64,000 nt of DNA from Exiguobacterium aestuarii (GCF_020171655.1 NZ_JAIVAC010000001.1:1054001-1118000), one strand, 5' to 3'. Counted from the stretch's first letter, positions 16,302 to 24,945 are shown. Notes: generated by a model from the sequence alone, not told the origin. Numbers and translations: made by a program.

Positions 16302-16688
16302 TTATGAAACTTGTGTCGAAACGACATGATGACGACGTGCATATGTTTCGATTGAAACCTTGTCATAACCGACAATGACTTCTTTTCCGTCTGTTAAAAT
16401 CGGACGTTTTAACAATTTTGGATTTTCACTCATCAGTTTGAGTAGTTCGCTCAGCTTCAAATCCTCAACATCAACGTCGAGTTGTTTGAAGGCTTGGCTT
16501 CTAGTAGCAAGAAGAGAATCTACACCTTCTTCACTAATCGCAAGAAGTTGTAGTAATTCGTCGACAGTCGGTGCATCTCTGAAAATGTGACGTTCACTCA
16601 CTTGAAGTTCTTGTTCTTGTAAAAACGCTTTCGTCTTCCTGCAAGAAGTACAGCTCGGGTACGTGTAAAACATTAATTCTGATGCCAT
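16302..16688 (-). CDS. mgsR: Spx/MgsR family transcriptional regulator
   Basis: 128-residue ArsC-fold regulator. A thioredoxin-like redox switch CTSC (Cys13, Cys16) sits at the N-terminus in MFYTYPSCTSCRKTKAFL, and the C-terminal half has the family's LLKLMSENPKLLKRPILTDGKEVIVGYD segment. Such proteins bind the RNA polymerase alpha subunit. Location directly upstream of comG and beside the DUF2626 gene matches B. subtilis mgsR (yqgZ), rather than spx. Start: ATG after GAGGAGGAACATAAA. The upstream region carries repeated TTTGTACA boxes. Spx proper cannot be excluded from sequence alone. Confidence 0.75.
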   Translation of the reverse strand: MASELMFYTYPSCTSCRKTKAFLQEQELQVSERHIFRDAPTVDELLQLLAISEEGVDSLLATRSQAFKQLDVDVEDLKLSELLKLMSENPKLLKRPILTDGKEVIVGYDKVSIETYARRHHVVSTQVS

Positions 16689-16762
16689 TTTATGTTCCTC
16701 CTCATTTCAACTTTTCACTTCGCTCATTTTGTATAAGTTGATTATACATCTCTTATACCCTG

Positions 16763-16808
16763 TTTGTACATATTTTGTACAACTTTTTTATAAATTTTGT
16801 ACAACTTT
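16763..16808. repeat. Three TTTGTACA boxes in helical phase upstream of the mgsR-like gene
   Basis: TTTGTACA starts at 16763, 16774 and 16796 on the plus strand, spacings of 11 and 22 bp. The latter two extend to a 15-bp identical repeat ATTTTGTACAACTTT. The minus strand also provides TTGTAC as a possible -35 box for the regulator gene. The boxes would lie on one face of the helix, which suggests protein binding. Confidence 0.5.
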
Positions 16809-16938
16809 ATTTTCCGTATTGATTTCACATATTTTTCACGATTATTTTGCTCAATTCTCACGTTTCCATAGCATTTTTTCGAATGTGTTGGTAAAATAGT
16901 GAATGAGAATGGAATAATGCACGTATGGGGGGATTAAC

Positions 16939-17202
16939 ATGGCAAGAATGTTTCGTGTCCTAGGCTTCTGGACTGGGCTAGTGGCGGCACTTGCTTTCGT
17001 AGGCGCACTAGGCGGCGACCAAAGTAGTAGTGAACATACTGGTGACTTTATCGTTATGGGACTTGTCTTCTTAGCACAAACGATTTTCTTCGTCGCACTT
17101 GGCTACTTAAAGCTTACTGAAAAAACATATGTATACGTCTTCGGCGCGTATTTGACAATTTTCTTCGTTGTCTTTACGTATTGGAGCAACTTCCAAATGT
17201 AA
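16939..17202 (+). CDS. yqgY: DUF2626 small membrane protein (YqgY)
   Basis: 87 residues with three hydrophobic helices at about 9-27, 37-56 and 64-82. The ends RMFRVLGFWTG and YVYVFGAYLTIFFVVFTYW are typical of the YqgY/DUF2626 family found in Bacillales, which has no known function. GGGGGG ribosome site 8 bp before the ATG. Divergent from the mgsR-like gene and convergent with yqgX, the same neighbours as in Bacillus. Confidence 0.85.
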   Translation: MARMFRVLGFWTGLVAALAFVGALGGDQSSSEHTGDFIVMGLVFLAQTIFFVALGYLKLTEKTYVYVFGAYLTIFFVVFTYWSNFQM

Positions 17203-17235
17203 AAAAGATTGTCTCGTCGGAGACAATCTTTTTTA
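17201..17235. terminator. Bidirectional terminator between yqgY and yqgX
   Basis: AAAAAGATTGTCTC-GTCG-GAGACAATCTTTTTT, a near-perfect palindrome that overlaps both convergent stop codons. Confidence 0.92.
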
Positions 17236-17853
17236 TTGCTTGAAGAATGGATTTGTTTGCTTCTCTTCTTCAAGCGTTGTTTTTGGTCCGTGACCTGGAT
17301 AAAGAACCGTCGCACCCGGAATCAAGTGCTTCATGCGTTCAATGGATCCCATCAACGTTGCCTGATCGCCTCCGAATAAATCGGTACGACCGACTGATTG
17401 TTTAAAAATCAAGTCACCGCAAAACGCAATCTTTTCATCCGCCATGTATAACACGACGCTACCTGGTGAATGACCAGGGGTGTGATAAAGATCGAATGTA
17501 AAATTGCCGATAGTCAACGTATCGCCTTCATATACCTTTTCAGCCGGCTTCATCGCCGGTACAGGAAGATTGAAAGCGTGCGCTCCGTTCTTTTCTCCAT
17601 TCGTCAACCAATCACTTTCGAGACGATGGACATATACTGGAACTTTATAGCGTTCGCGGAGTGCATCCACTCCTCCAATGTGATCAAAATGGGCGTGAGT
17701 CAACAAAATCGCAGCGGGTGTACCAAGACGATCAATCACCTCGAAAAATCTTGGGTCATCCGTTCCTGGGTCGATGATGACGACACTACCTTCTTTTTCA
17801 AGGACGTATCCATTCTCCTGCGCTAAGCCTGACGTAATCTTCTTCACTTGCAT
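17233..17853 (-). CDS. yqgX: Metallo-beta-lactamase fold hydrolase (YqgX, glyoxalase II-like)
   Basis: 206-residue cytosolic hydrolase from the ATG at 17851-17853 (AGGGGGAT site). The dinuclear zinc motif THAHFDHIGG is near residue 55, with the further ligands His in HTPGHSPGS, Asp in FCGDLIF and His in YPGHGPKTTL. This set and the length match the YqgX/hydroxyacylglutathione-hydrolase-like group, often proposed to hydrolyse thioesters such as S-lactoyl bacillithiol. The natural substrate is not shown by the sequence. Confidence 0.88.
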   Translation of the reverse strand: MQVKKITSGLAQENGYVLEKEGSVVIIDPGTDDPRFFEVIDRLGTPAAILLTHAHFDHIGGVDALRERYKVPVYVHRLESDWLTNGEKNGAHAFNLPVPAMKPAEKVYEGDTLTIGNFTFDLYHTPGHSPGSVVLYMADEKIAFCGDLIFKQSVGRTDLFGGDQATLMGSIERMKHLIPGATVLYPGHGPKTTLEEEKQTNPFFKQ

Positions 17854-18010
17854 ATGATTGATCCCCCTCTCATTCAAAACAATATTGTGGCAAAATTGTA
17901 TCGATGTCAACCTTTACTCGACAGCGCCTCAATAATCGGATAAAATAATAATGATATTTCAGTGAAATTTTTATGAATTTCATGACGTATAATTAAAGGG
18001 GGAACTCGTC

Positions 18011-18190
18011 ATGCATTTGTATGAACCGTTCGGATGGATTTCTGTCATCGTCGCGATTGTGGCTGTATGGGGAATGATTCGTTCATTCAAAAAACGCCAA
18101 TTCTTTCCACTCGCAGTTGCAGGTTTAACTGTACTCGTATTCGGATTCTTTGGTGTTGCCACGTTGATCTACGGCGGTATTCCAGGTTAA
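18011..18190 (+). CDS. DUF2759-like small membrane protein (YqgW-like)
   Basis: A 59-residue protein, MHLYEPFGWISVIVAIVAV and so on, with two membrane helices at about residues 6-22 and 33-54 separated by a short basic loop (RSFKKRQ). It has a strong GGGGGAAC ribosome site, a TATAAT at 17988-17993 and its own terminator, so I regard it as real despite its size. Place between yqgX and ltaS and the two-helix design match the YqgW/DUF2759 family. The promoter region holds the inverted repeat TGAAATT-N6-AATTTCA. Function unknown. Confidence 0.72.
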   Translation: MHLYEPFGWISVIVAIVAVWGMIRSFKKRQFFPLAVAGLTVLVFGFFGVATLIYGGIPG

Positions 18191-18211
18191 TGGATTTGTA
18201 TCAAGCAATCA

Positions 18212-18237
18212 TCAAGCGACTTCGGTCGCTTTTTTTG
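18212..18237 (+). terminator. Terminator of the YqgW-like gene
   Basis: AAGCGAC-TTCG-GTCGCTT with a UUCG tetraloop and seven Ts. Confidence 0.88.
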
Positions 18238-18254
18238 TGCCTATAATTCCTCGA

Positions 18255-18297
18255 TATAAAAAACGAACCAAATCACATAGTGGTTTGGTTCGTTTTT
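18255..18297. terminator. Terminator of ltaS, symmetric
   Basis: AAAAACGAACCAAA and TTTGGTTCGTTTTT form a long stem just after the ltaS stop; A- and T-runs on both sides allow function on both strands. Confidence 0.85.
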
Positions 18298-18300
18298 AGG

Positions 18301-20217
18301 TTATTCATTCGTTTGTTCTTTAAAGCGGAGAAGGTCGGAATAGATCAAATCATCGTTCATTTGTAAGATCTTTTCTGCTTCTTCCGTCATTGGACCGCAC
18401 AGCGTTGTGTCCTCAACCACTTCTCCAGAAGTAGCATTATAACAAGTTGATTGTGTCCATACATATTCATCCGTCACAACCGTACCATCTCGGAAGATTG
18501 CACGACTATTTCGATTTTCAGAGAACAAGTCATTCCCGAATCCGATTGTGTCCGATGTATCAATTCCAAGTAAATGCAAGATTGTCGGTTTCATGTCGAC
18601 GTGACTTCCGATCGTTTCATGCACTTCACCTTTTTCTTGATCCGGCAAGTGAATCGCAAACGGAACCTGTTGTAATTTCGCCACATCATATGGTGTCAAC
18701 TCTTCTTTACCAAGCAACTCTGCCATCGCATTGTTGTGGTTCGTCGAGATACCGTAGTGGTCACCATAAACAACGAAAATCGTATCCTCCCACATTCCGT
18801 TCTCTTTCAATTGATCGATGAAGAGACCGAGTGCATAGTCTTGATATGCAAGTGCCTGCGGGAAGTTGTTTAACGTTGTTGAACTTGTCTCGAACTTCGG
18901 TACAAGTTCATAGTCTTCGCTTGGCATCGTATATGGGAAGTGGTTCGTCAATGTGATGAACTTCGCATAGTACGGCTCTGGCAACTCTTGAAGCATCGGG
19001 ATCGATTGTTCGAAGAAACTATCATCTAGGAGGCCCCATTCTGTCATGTCTTCTGGATTTCCGAGATCGTAGCTCTTCTCATCAAAGAATTGATCGACAC
19101 CAATATTTTTATACATTTGGTCGCGGTTCCAGAACGATTTATTATTCGCATGGAAGACGGCTGAGTAATAGTTATCTTCTTTAATCAACTCTGGAAGTGC
19201 TTGATATTCGTTGTCCGCGTTCGTAAAGTATACAGCACCACGCGGTAGGCCATATAGCGAGTTATCGAGCGCAAACTCCGCATCTGATGTCTTCCCTTGA
19301 CCTACTGTATGGTAGTAGTTTGGCCAATAGTGAGACTCTTCAATCAGTTTGTTCAAGTTTGGCGTGATAAATTCACCGTTCGGCGCTTTCATATTGTGTG
19401 TGAAGTTTTGTGCAGATTCGAACGACACAACAATCACGTTTTTCCCTTTATACTTACCGAATAAATCAGGGTTCGGTGCAGCATAGTTTTGACGAGTGAA
19501 TTGTTCAATCGTTGCAAGCTCTGATTCGTCAGCCATCGCTTTTTGAGCAGATGTTTTCGTTTGAAGCATCGCGTCATACACATGGAAGTTAAATGTTCCG
19601 ATGTTTTTCACTAATAGCTCACGGTCGAATGAACGAGTCAACAATTCCGGACGTTCTGTTTCCGCCAATGAAAGGTTGAACAAGAATACCGATACTGCTG
19701 CAACGAACGTCACGAGTGCGCGACGATGTGAAGCGGCATTCTCTTTCATATTCATACGCCATAAGATAAACGGTAAGACAAAAACGTCACCAAGAATGAT
19801 TAAGTCTTTCCATTCAAGAAGTGATGTGAACGATGTCGACAGCGTCTCCATGTTCGATGGTTGCATAATGACCGGCATCGTTAAATAGTCCGTAAATTCA
19901 CGATAATATACGGCATCCGCAAACAAGATGAAAGATGCGAGCGCGTAAAGCGTGTAGAGCACCCATTTTTGTTTGTTTCCTTTAAAGAAGAAATGGAAAG
20001 CAAACAAGAATAATGTCGAACTGATCGGGCTAATCAGTAGGATAAAAGCTTGTGCGGTGTTTTCAATCGGAATGTTGAAGAAAAATTGATAGACGATATA
20101 CGTCTTCGTCCAAAGCAATAACGTAAATATCCAAAATAGACGATATTCTTGAAACGAAGCGCGGACCGTATCGTTCAGTCTCGTCGATAGCTTCGAGAAG
20201 CGTTGAGATGAATTCAT
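18301..20217 (-). CDS. ltaS: Lipoteichoic acid synthase (LtaS/YqgS family)
   Basis: Polymerises glycerol phosphate from phosphatidylglycerol outside the membrane. 638 residues from the ATG at 20215-20217 behind AGGAGGAG. Five membrane helices fill residues 25-185, then an extracellular sulfatase-like domain. Catalytic Thr310 lies in GQGKTSDAE, metal ligand Glu267 in VVSFESAQ, and further ligands in VVYGDHYG. A signal-peptidase-like AMA-D site at residues 227-230 would release the enzyme domain, as known for S. aureus LtaS. By position it matches Bacillus yqgS; paralogues (primase LtaP type) are possible. Confidence 0.9.
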   Translation of the reverse strand: MNSSQRFSKLSTRLNDTVRASFQEYRLFWIFTLLLWTKTYIVYQFFFNIPIENTAQAFILLISPISSTLFLFAFHFFFKGNKQKWVLYTLYALASFILFADAVYYREFTDYLTMPVIMQPSNMETLSTSFTSLLEWKDLIILGDVFVLPFILWRMNMKENAASHRRALVTFVAAVSVFLFNLSLAETERPELLTRSFDRELLVKNIGTFNFHVYDAMLQTKTSAQKAMADESELATIEQFTRQNYAAPNPDLFGKYKGKNVIVVSFESAQNFTHNMKAPNGEFITPNLNKLIEESHYWPNYYHTVGQGKTSDAEFALDNSLYGLPRGAVYFTNADNEYQALPELIKEDNYYSAVFHANNKSFWNRDQMYKNIGVDQFFDEKSYDLGNPEDMTEWGLLDDSFFEQSIPMLQELPEPYYAKFITLTNHFPYTMPSEDYELVPKFETSSTTLNNFPQALAYQDYALGLFIDQLKENGMWEDTIFVVYGDHYGISTNHNNAMAELLGKEELTPYDVAKLQQVPFAIHLPDQEKGEVHETIGSHVDMKPTILHLLGIDTSDTIGFGNDLFSENRNSRAIFRDGTVVTDEYVWTQSTCYNATSGEVVEDTTLCGPMTEEAEKILQMNDDLIYSDLLRFKEQTNE

Positions 20218-20407
20218 CTGACGGTCTCCTCCTCTTTTCAGTTTTCGGCATGTTTTTATAGCCATTTATTTTTATATTTGTTCATACATTGTACAATTCG
20301 ATTTGAATAGTACACGTCCAGTATCAAGTCCAAATCTTACCCCTTTTTTAATAAAAAATCAACTGTGACGTTACAAATTTTACAATATCCCATACCCTTT
20401 CCCATAA

Positions 20408-20437
20408 GAAAACACGCCTGCAATGTGCAGACGTGTC
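20408..20437 (-). terminator. Terminator of glcK
   Basis: ACACG-C-CTGCA with the matching TGCAG-A-CGTGT arm and TTTTCTT on the minus strand, right after the glcK stop. Confidence 0.8.
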
Positions 20438-20441
20438 AGTT

Positions 20442-21404
20442 TTATACACGTGTCGGAAGGAAGTGTTTGCGTGCTAACCAGCCACAACCGATGACTCCGG
20501 CATCATTTTCAAGTTCAGCGATTTTAAACGTCGTCGACTCATAGACACGTTCGAGTGCGAAACGCTTGAACTGAGCATCGAGCGGTTCAAGCAATGCTGT
20601 CCCTGCTTTTGAGACGCCGCCACCGATGACGATCATTTTCGGGTTGAGTGTGTTGGCGATATTCGAGATTGTCAATCCGAGATATTCTGTCATCTCGTCA
20701 ATCACTTCTGTCGCGATTGTATCCCCAGCTTTATAAGCTTCGAATACGTCACGTGCCGTCACTTCTTTCAATTCGTTCAACGAAGTATCTTGATTTTTCC
20801 GTTTTTGCAACGCTAAACGTGAAATACCTGTCGCAGAGGCAATCGTTTCGATACACCCTAATCGGCCACAGCCACATTTTACAGCTTTCGCCTCATCTCG
20901 TTCGACGGTGATATGACCGATTTCTCCTGCCATACCAGCCGTACCATGAACGATGTTTCCGTTCGTGATGACGCCACCACCGACGCCTGTACCGAGCGTG
21001 ATGGCAAGTAATTCGGATGCACCTTCACCTGCACCCTTCCACATTTCCCCGAGGGCAGCGGCATTCGCATCGTTTTCGAGGACCGCGGGGAGTCCGACCG
21101 CTTTTTCGAACTCACTCACAAGAGCGAAGTCTTTCCATCCGATGTTCGGTGAATACTCGACAACACCTTCAGAGAAATTGATGAATCCAGGGGCTCCGAT
21201 ACCTGCACCTGCGAAGTCTTCTTTCTTCTTGCCTGACGTCTCTAAATACGTTTCAAATGAGGCTGCGATGTCTTTTGGTATATGTACACCGTTTTCTCGA
21301 ATATCCGTTTTAACTTCCCACTTATCAGAAATGATGCCATTCATGTCTAAAACAGCCATCTTCACCGTTGTACCACCGATGTCGATCCCTAATAACCATT
21401 TCAT
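20442..21404 (-). CDS. glcK: ROK family glucokinase
   Basis: Phosphorylates cytoplasmic glucose. 320 residues from the ATG at 21402-21404 (AGGAGTG site 8 bp upstream; a GTG 9 bp earlier lies too close to that site). N-terminal ATP motif LLGIDIGGTTVK, catalytic Asp113 in ENDANAAALGE, and the ROK zinc site formed by His164, Cys177, Cys179 and Cys184 in CGCGRLGC. Close to B. subtilis GlcK in length and motif order, and with yqgQ upstream as there. The leader between yqgQ and glcK has a hairpin, a palindrome and a cre-like box. Confidence 0.95.
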   Translation of the reverse strand: MKWLLGIDIGGTTVKMAVLDMNGIISDKWEVKTDIRENGVHIPKDIAASFETYLETSGKKKEDFAGAGIGAPGFINFSEGVVEYSPNIGWKDFALVSEFEKAVGLPAVLENDANAAALGEMWKGAGEGASELLAITLGTGVGGGVITNGNIVHGTAGMAGEIGHITVERDEAKAVKCGCGRLGCIETIASATGISRLALQKRKNQDTSLNELKEVTARDVFEAYKAGDTIATEVIDEMTEYLGLTISNIANTLNPKMIVIGGGVSKAGTALLEPLDAQFKRFALERVYESTTFKIAELENDAGVIGCGWLARKHFLPTRV

Positions 21405-21425
21405 ACCGTTCACTCCTCATCTCAA

Positions 21426-21490
21426 CTAAATCGCTTTCATTCAATAGTGTACACTATTATCCCCTTAGTGCAACCCTTTGCACTAAGGGG
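21426..21490 (-). promoter_or_regulatory. glcK leader: hairpin, 16-bp palindrome and cre-like box
   Basis: Three elements in a row. 21461-21490: 13-bp stem CCCCTTAGTGCAA with a 4-nt loop and no T-run. 21443-21458: perfect palindrome AATAGTGTACACTATT. 21426-21439: minus strand TGAAAGCGATTTAG, 12 of 14 to the cre consensus. TTGCAC (in the hairpin) and TACACT 16 bp downstream could be a promoter. Confidence 0.5.
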
Positions 21491-21497
21491 ATTTCTG

Positions 21498-21692
21498 TCA
21501 ATCTCTTGAATTTTTCAATTCGTGGGTCAAAATGATTTTCGCCGTATCGTATACACGCTGCTCGATGATGCCCCCTTCATACAACTCGTCGAGTTCCATC
21601 ATCATCAGTGAGATTTCAGCATCCCGCTCCCCGATGTAAATAATGGTTCCGAACGATTTTAAAAACTGTTGGACATCATAAAAGTTTTTCAT
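21498..21692 (-). CDS. yqgQ: DUF910 protein YqgQ
   Basis: 64-residue helical protein starting MKNFYDVQQFLKSFGTIIYIG. This length and sequence, and the place directly upstream of glcK, are those of YqgQ in Bacillales. A Bacillus structure exists for the family, with proposed nucleic-acid binding, but no proven function. Its start overlaps the M42 peptidase stop by 4 bp, showing translational coupling. Confidence 0.88.
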   Translation of the reverse strand: MKNFYDVQQFLKSFGTIIYIGERDAEISLMMMELDELYEGGIIEQRVYDTAKIILTHELKNSRD

Positions 21693-22711
21693 GCTTCTTC
21701 CTCCATCGTTGACAAGACATAACGATTTAACAATTCTCTTGTCGCTTCCATAGACGTCACATGTGTCCGTTCATAACTATGACTTGACTCAATTCCTGGA
21801 CCAATCAAAGCGTGCTTCACATCGTAGCCTGCACGGATCGCAGCCGACGCATCCGAGCCATAATAAGGATAGATATCCACTTTATAAGCGATGTCATGCG
21901 CCTTACATAATGAAGTAAACTTACGGCGCAAGCTAATATCATATGGTCCAGATGAATCTTTGGCACAAATCGAAACCGTATATTCATCTGAATGTTGGCC
22001 ATCTCCGAGCGCCCCCATATCGACGGCAATGTATTCCACAACATTTTCAGGAATACCGGCATTCCCCCCGAATCCGACTTCTTCATAATTCGAGATTAAG
22101 AAGTGGACCGTATGTGGCAAATCATCATTAACCAAATCTTTAGCTAGGTCTAACAAGATGGCCACAGAAGCCTTGTCGTCCAAATGACGAGATTTGATGT
22201 ATCCGGAAGACGTCACCTTGAATCGTGGATCAAATGACACAAAGTCACCGATTTCAATTCCAAGTGCCGTCACATCTTCACGAGAATGGACTTTCTCATC
22301 CAATCGAACTTCAATGTTTGAAGCAGAGCGTTCTGCAGAGTTCGTGTCTTTATACACATGAACGCTCGACTGATGGACGAGGATGGTTCCTTCGATCGCC
22401 TCCCCCTCCTCGCGATGAATGAGACAGTTTTCTCCTTCGATCGCCGTCCAAGCGTATCCACCCACTTGCGTGAGACGTATGCGTCCGCTCGGCAAGATGT
22501 CCTTGACCATCGCCCCAAGGGTATCGACGTGCGCCGTCAAAAGACGCGCCTCGTCCGAACGTCCTGGGAACGTCGCGAGCAACGCCCCTTTATGTAAACG
22601 AGACGTCTTGACACCGAGTGTTTGGAGTTTATTTTCTGCAAATCCGATCGCCTCCTCCGTCATACCAGACGGACTCGGGATTTCAACTAATGTTTTCAGT
22701 GTTTCTATCAT
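21689..22711 (-). CDS. M42 family metallo-aminopeptidase
   Basis: 340-residue cytosolic peptidase of the tetrahedral aminopeptidase (TET/FrvX/YsdC) family. Metal and catalytic positions are visible: His/Asp in LLTAHVDTLGA, Asp in RHLDDKASVA, Glu-Glu in SNYEEVGFGG, Asp in EYIAVDMGA, and His in SSHSYERTH. Substrate is usually the N-terminus of short peptides. Two adjacent ATGs are possible; I took the second (22709-22711), 7 bp from GGGGAG. It sits between the rhomboid gene (12 bp) and yqgQ (overlap), in one operon with glcK. Confidence 0.88.
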   Translation of the reverse strand: MIETLKTLVEIPSPSGMTEEAIGFAENKLQTLGVKTSRLHKGALLATFPGRSDEARLLTAHVDTLGAMVKDILPSGRIRLTQVGGYAWTAIEGENCLIHREEGEAIEGTILVHQSSVHVYKDTNSAERSASNIEVRLDEKVHSREDVTALGIEIGDFVSFDPRFKVTSSGYIKSRHLDDKASVAILLDLAKDLVNDDLPHTVHFLISNYEEVGFGGNAGIPENVVEYIAVDMGALGDGQHSDEYTVSICAKDSSGPYDISLRRKFTSLCKAHDIAYKVDIYPYYGSDASAAIRAGYDVKHALIGPGIESSHSYERTHVTSMEATRELLNRYVLSTMEEEA

Positions 22712-22723
22712 CATATTCTCCCC

Positions 22724-23773
22724 TTACCAAGATCCATACCCGTATAGTAGACCAAACAACATGGCCGTGAGCACAGAAAATAAGATGCGTTGTGTTCGAT
22801 TTTCCTCATCAGGCAATCCGACGACACCAGAGACGACGAATCCACCTAGTAAACCACCCGCGTGTGCAAAATGATCCAAGTTCGCACCCAATACGAACGC
22901 GAGTCCTACATTTAATCCTAACATAATAAAGAGCGGAGGTCCGAGTGTCTTCATAAAGAGCGAACGATCCCGCAGTCCAAAATAGAGTAAGGCACCGACC
23001 AAACCAAATAAGGCTCCTGATGCCCCCGCTGAAATGGATTCACTGAACGCGTACGATGCTGTCGTCGCTAAAATCCCACCGACCACGTATATGATGAAAA
23101 AGCGGAGGGAGCCGTACATTCGTTCAACAAGCGGACCAAGTGACCAGAGCGCAAACATATTGATGGCAAAATGGAACCATCCGATATGCAGAAACATTGG
23201 CGTAATTAACCGCCACCATTCCCCTTCTTCGATGAGCGGGTTCACTTTCGCACCGAATGCGATCAACGTGTTCGGGTCGAATGTCGAACCGACTGATTCA
23301 GCTAGCCACATGACTAAAAACGTGATGAACATCAAGCCGTAAACTACTTGCGGTTTACCAAAGGAGAATCGTTTCTTTAACTCCGCTTTCTTCTTTCGAT
23401 CCATTGCAACCGCGAGCAGTCGAAAACGGTCGTCCTCCATCGTAGGTGTACAAATCGAGCGAGATACTGTCACTCTCGCTGGAATCGGGAACGTCATGGA
23501 GTCGACCCGCTCTTCATCAACGAGACGGTCACCATATATGTGAATCGTCAAACGCTTTCGTCCAATACGAGACAGACGAAAGGCGCTCAAGATTGCGTTA
23601 ATGTCAGTACCGACATGATTCGCCCATGCTTTTTCAGTTTGAACGTATAAGTCATAGCGATCACCTGCTTTTGTATCAAACAAGATGACTGCACGGGACG
23701 GTTCTAATATCCCTTCGATTCGTCCACCGTTCTCGACCGCTTGATAAATGTCTTCCCAGAAGCAAGTCGCCAA
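22724..23773 (-). CDS. gluP: Rhomboid intramembrane serine protease (GluP/YqgP-like, no TPR tail)
   Basis: 349 residues. A soluble N-domain (1-140) precedes six to seven membrane helices (about 143-345). The catalytic dyad is Ser252 in GASGALFG and His304 in FAHAGGLLGG; the WWRLITPMFLH and HFAINMFALWSLG motifs are typical. B. subtilis YqgP is about 507 residues with a C-terminal TPR region, absent here. Translation starts with TTG: two consecutive TTG codons follow AGGAGGGA; I used the second for spacing. Known role of YqgP in Bacillus is cleavage of the MgtE magnesium transporter with FtsH; transfer of that role is inference. Confidence 0.88.
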   Translation of the reverse strand: MATCFWEDIYQAVENGGRIEGILEPSRAVILFDTKAGDRYDLYVQTEKAWANHVGTDINAILSAFRLSRIGRKRLTIHIYGDRLVDEERVDSMTFPIPARVTVSRSICTPTMEDDRFRLLAVAMDRKKKAELKKRFSFGKPQVVYGLMFITFLVMWLAESVGSTFDPNTLIAFGAKVNPLIEEGEWWRLITPMFLHIGWFHFAINMFALWSLGPLVERMYGSLRFFIIYVVGGILATTASYAFSESISAGASGALFGLVGALLYFGLRDRSLFMKTLGPPLFIMLGLNVGLAFVLGANLDHFAHAGGLLGGFVVSGVVGLPDEENRTQRILFSVLTAMLFGLLYGYGSW

Positions 23774-23849
23774 CAAAATCCCTCCTCTCTCATTCTATTG
23801 TAAATCACGTTGTACCTCACGACAAAGTCGTGGCTTGCCTCAAACGTAC

Positions 23850-23882
23850 AAAAAAACCCGCAACCTTTACGGCTACGGGTAC
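23850..23882 (-). terminator. Terminator of ldh
   Basis: ACCCG...CGGGT stem with inner pairing followed by seven Ts on the minus strand, 15 bp after the ldh stop. Confidence 0.82.
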
Positions 23883-23895
23883 TCATATATCGCAA

Positions 23896-24852
23896 TTACA
23901 AGACAGGTTCCATCGTTTTCATTAGGACGTTCGCAGAATGTTGCATTTTTTGATGTTCTTCTTCTGACAACTCAATCTCAACGACCTCACGCACGCCCTG
24001 ACGGTTGATGATCGCCGGTACCCCGATATGAATATCGTGCAAACCGTATTCCCCATCAAGATGAGCACCGACTGTCAGCAACGTGTTCTCATTACGAAGG
24101 ACCGCTTTGACCAAACGGAGTAATCCGAGTCCAATGGCATAGTATGTCGCACCTTTACGTTCGATGATGTGATAAGCCGCATCACGTACGTTCACATATA
24201 TGTCTTCAAGGTCTTGCCAGTTATATTCATCATGCTCTTCAAGTAACTGCTCAACAGACTTTCCATAGATACGAGCATTACTCCAAGCAGCAAACTCAGT
24301 GTCACCGTGCTCACCCATGATATAGGCATGACAGTTACGTGGGTCGACATTGAAATAGTCGCCAAGCATGTAACGTAAACGCGACGTGTCGAGTACAGTT
24401 CCTGAGCCGAAGACGCGATGTTTAGGTAGTCCTGAATACTTCCAAGCCAAATGTGTCATAATGTCGACCGGGTTTGAGGCGATAATGATAATGCCATCAA
24501 AACCAGAATCCATAATATCTGAAATCATCGATTTCATGATCTTCGCATTTTTTTCGACGAGGTCAAGACGAGTCTCACCTGGACGTTGCGGTGCACCTGC
24601 AGTAATGACGACGATGTCTGCTACACCACAGTCTGCGTAATCTCCTGCCCATACACGCATCGGTGAAGACGCGAACGAGACGCCGTGGTTCAAGTCCATC
24701 GCTTCCCCTTCTGCTTTTGCCTTGTTGATGTCAATGATGACGAGTTCTTCACAAAGGCTTGCTGTCGTTAACTGGTACGCAAAGCTCGCTCCAACTGCCC
24801 CTGCCCCTACAAGTGCGACGCGCGTTACTTTAGCATGATTTAATGTTTCCAT
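23896..24852 (-). CDS. ldh: L-lactate dehydrogenase
   Basis: Reduces pyruvate to L-lactate with NADH to regenerate NAD in fermentation. 318 residues from the ATG at 24850-24852. NAD-binding GAGAVGAS (residues 17-23), active-site loop [11 protein letters not shown] with Gln89 (which favours pyruvate; malate dehydrogenases have Arg here), DTSRLR with the substrate arginine, and catalytic His182 in GEHGDTEF. Terminator downstream. The 170-bp upstream region holds two Rex-like sites and a cre-like site, so expression probably follows the NADH/NAD ratio and sugar supply. Confidence 0.95.
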   Translation of the reverse strand: METLNHAKVTRVALVGAGAVGASFAYQLTTASLCEELVIIDINKAKAEGEAMDLNHGVSFASSPMRVWAGDYADCGVADIVVITAGAPQRPGETRLDLVEKNAKIMKSMISDIMDSGFDGIIIIASNPVDIMTHLAWKYSGLPKHRVFGSGTVLDTSRLRYMLGDYFNVDPRNCHAYIMGEHGDTEFAAWSNARIYGKSVEQLLEEHDEYNWQDLEDIYVNVRDAAYHIIERKGATYYAIGLGLLRLVKAVLRNENTLLTVGAHLDGEYGLHDIHIGVPAIINRQGVREVVEIELSEEEHQKMQHSANVLMKTMEPVL

Positions 24853-24913
24853 ATTGATTCTCCACCCTTCGATCAATCTGTTTCATGTTTTTGTTATCTC
24901 TGTTACAACAAGA

Positions 24914-24931
24914 TTGTAACATCATTCACAA
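24914..24931. promoter_or_regulatory. Rex-like operator 1 of ldh
   Basis: TTGTAACATCATTCACAA; 11 of 12 positions of the Rex consensus TTGTGA-N6-TCACAA. It overlaps a possible -10 box TACAAT on the minus strand. Just downstream the inverted repeat TGTTACAA-N5-TTGTAACA spans 24901-24921. Confidence 0.65.
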
Positions 24932-24945
24932 ACCCTAACTACAGT

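Noticed and set aside
16244-16375. N-terminal extension of comGA
   Set aside because: It crosses the terminator of the preceding gene and adds unrelated sequence; the chosen ATG has a clear GAGGTGA site.
16755-16760. SigB -10 motif GGGTAT upstream of the mgsR-like gene
   Set aside because: No GTTTAA-type -35 lies 13-15 bp upstream, so the motif alone does not support a SigB promoter.
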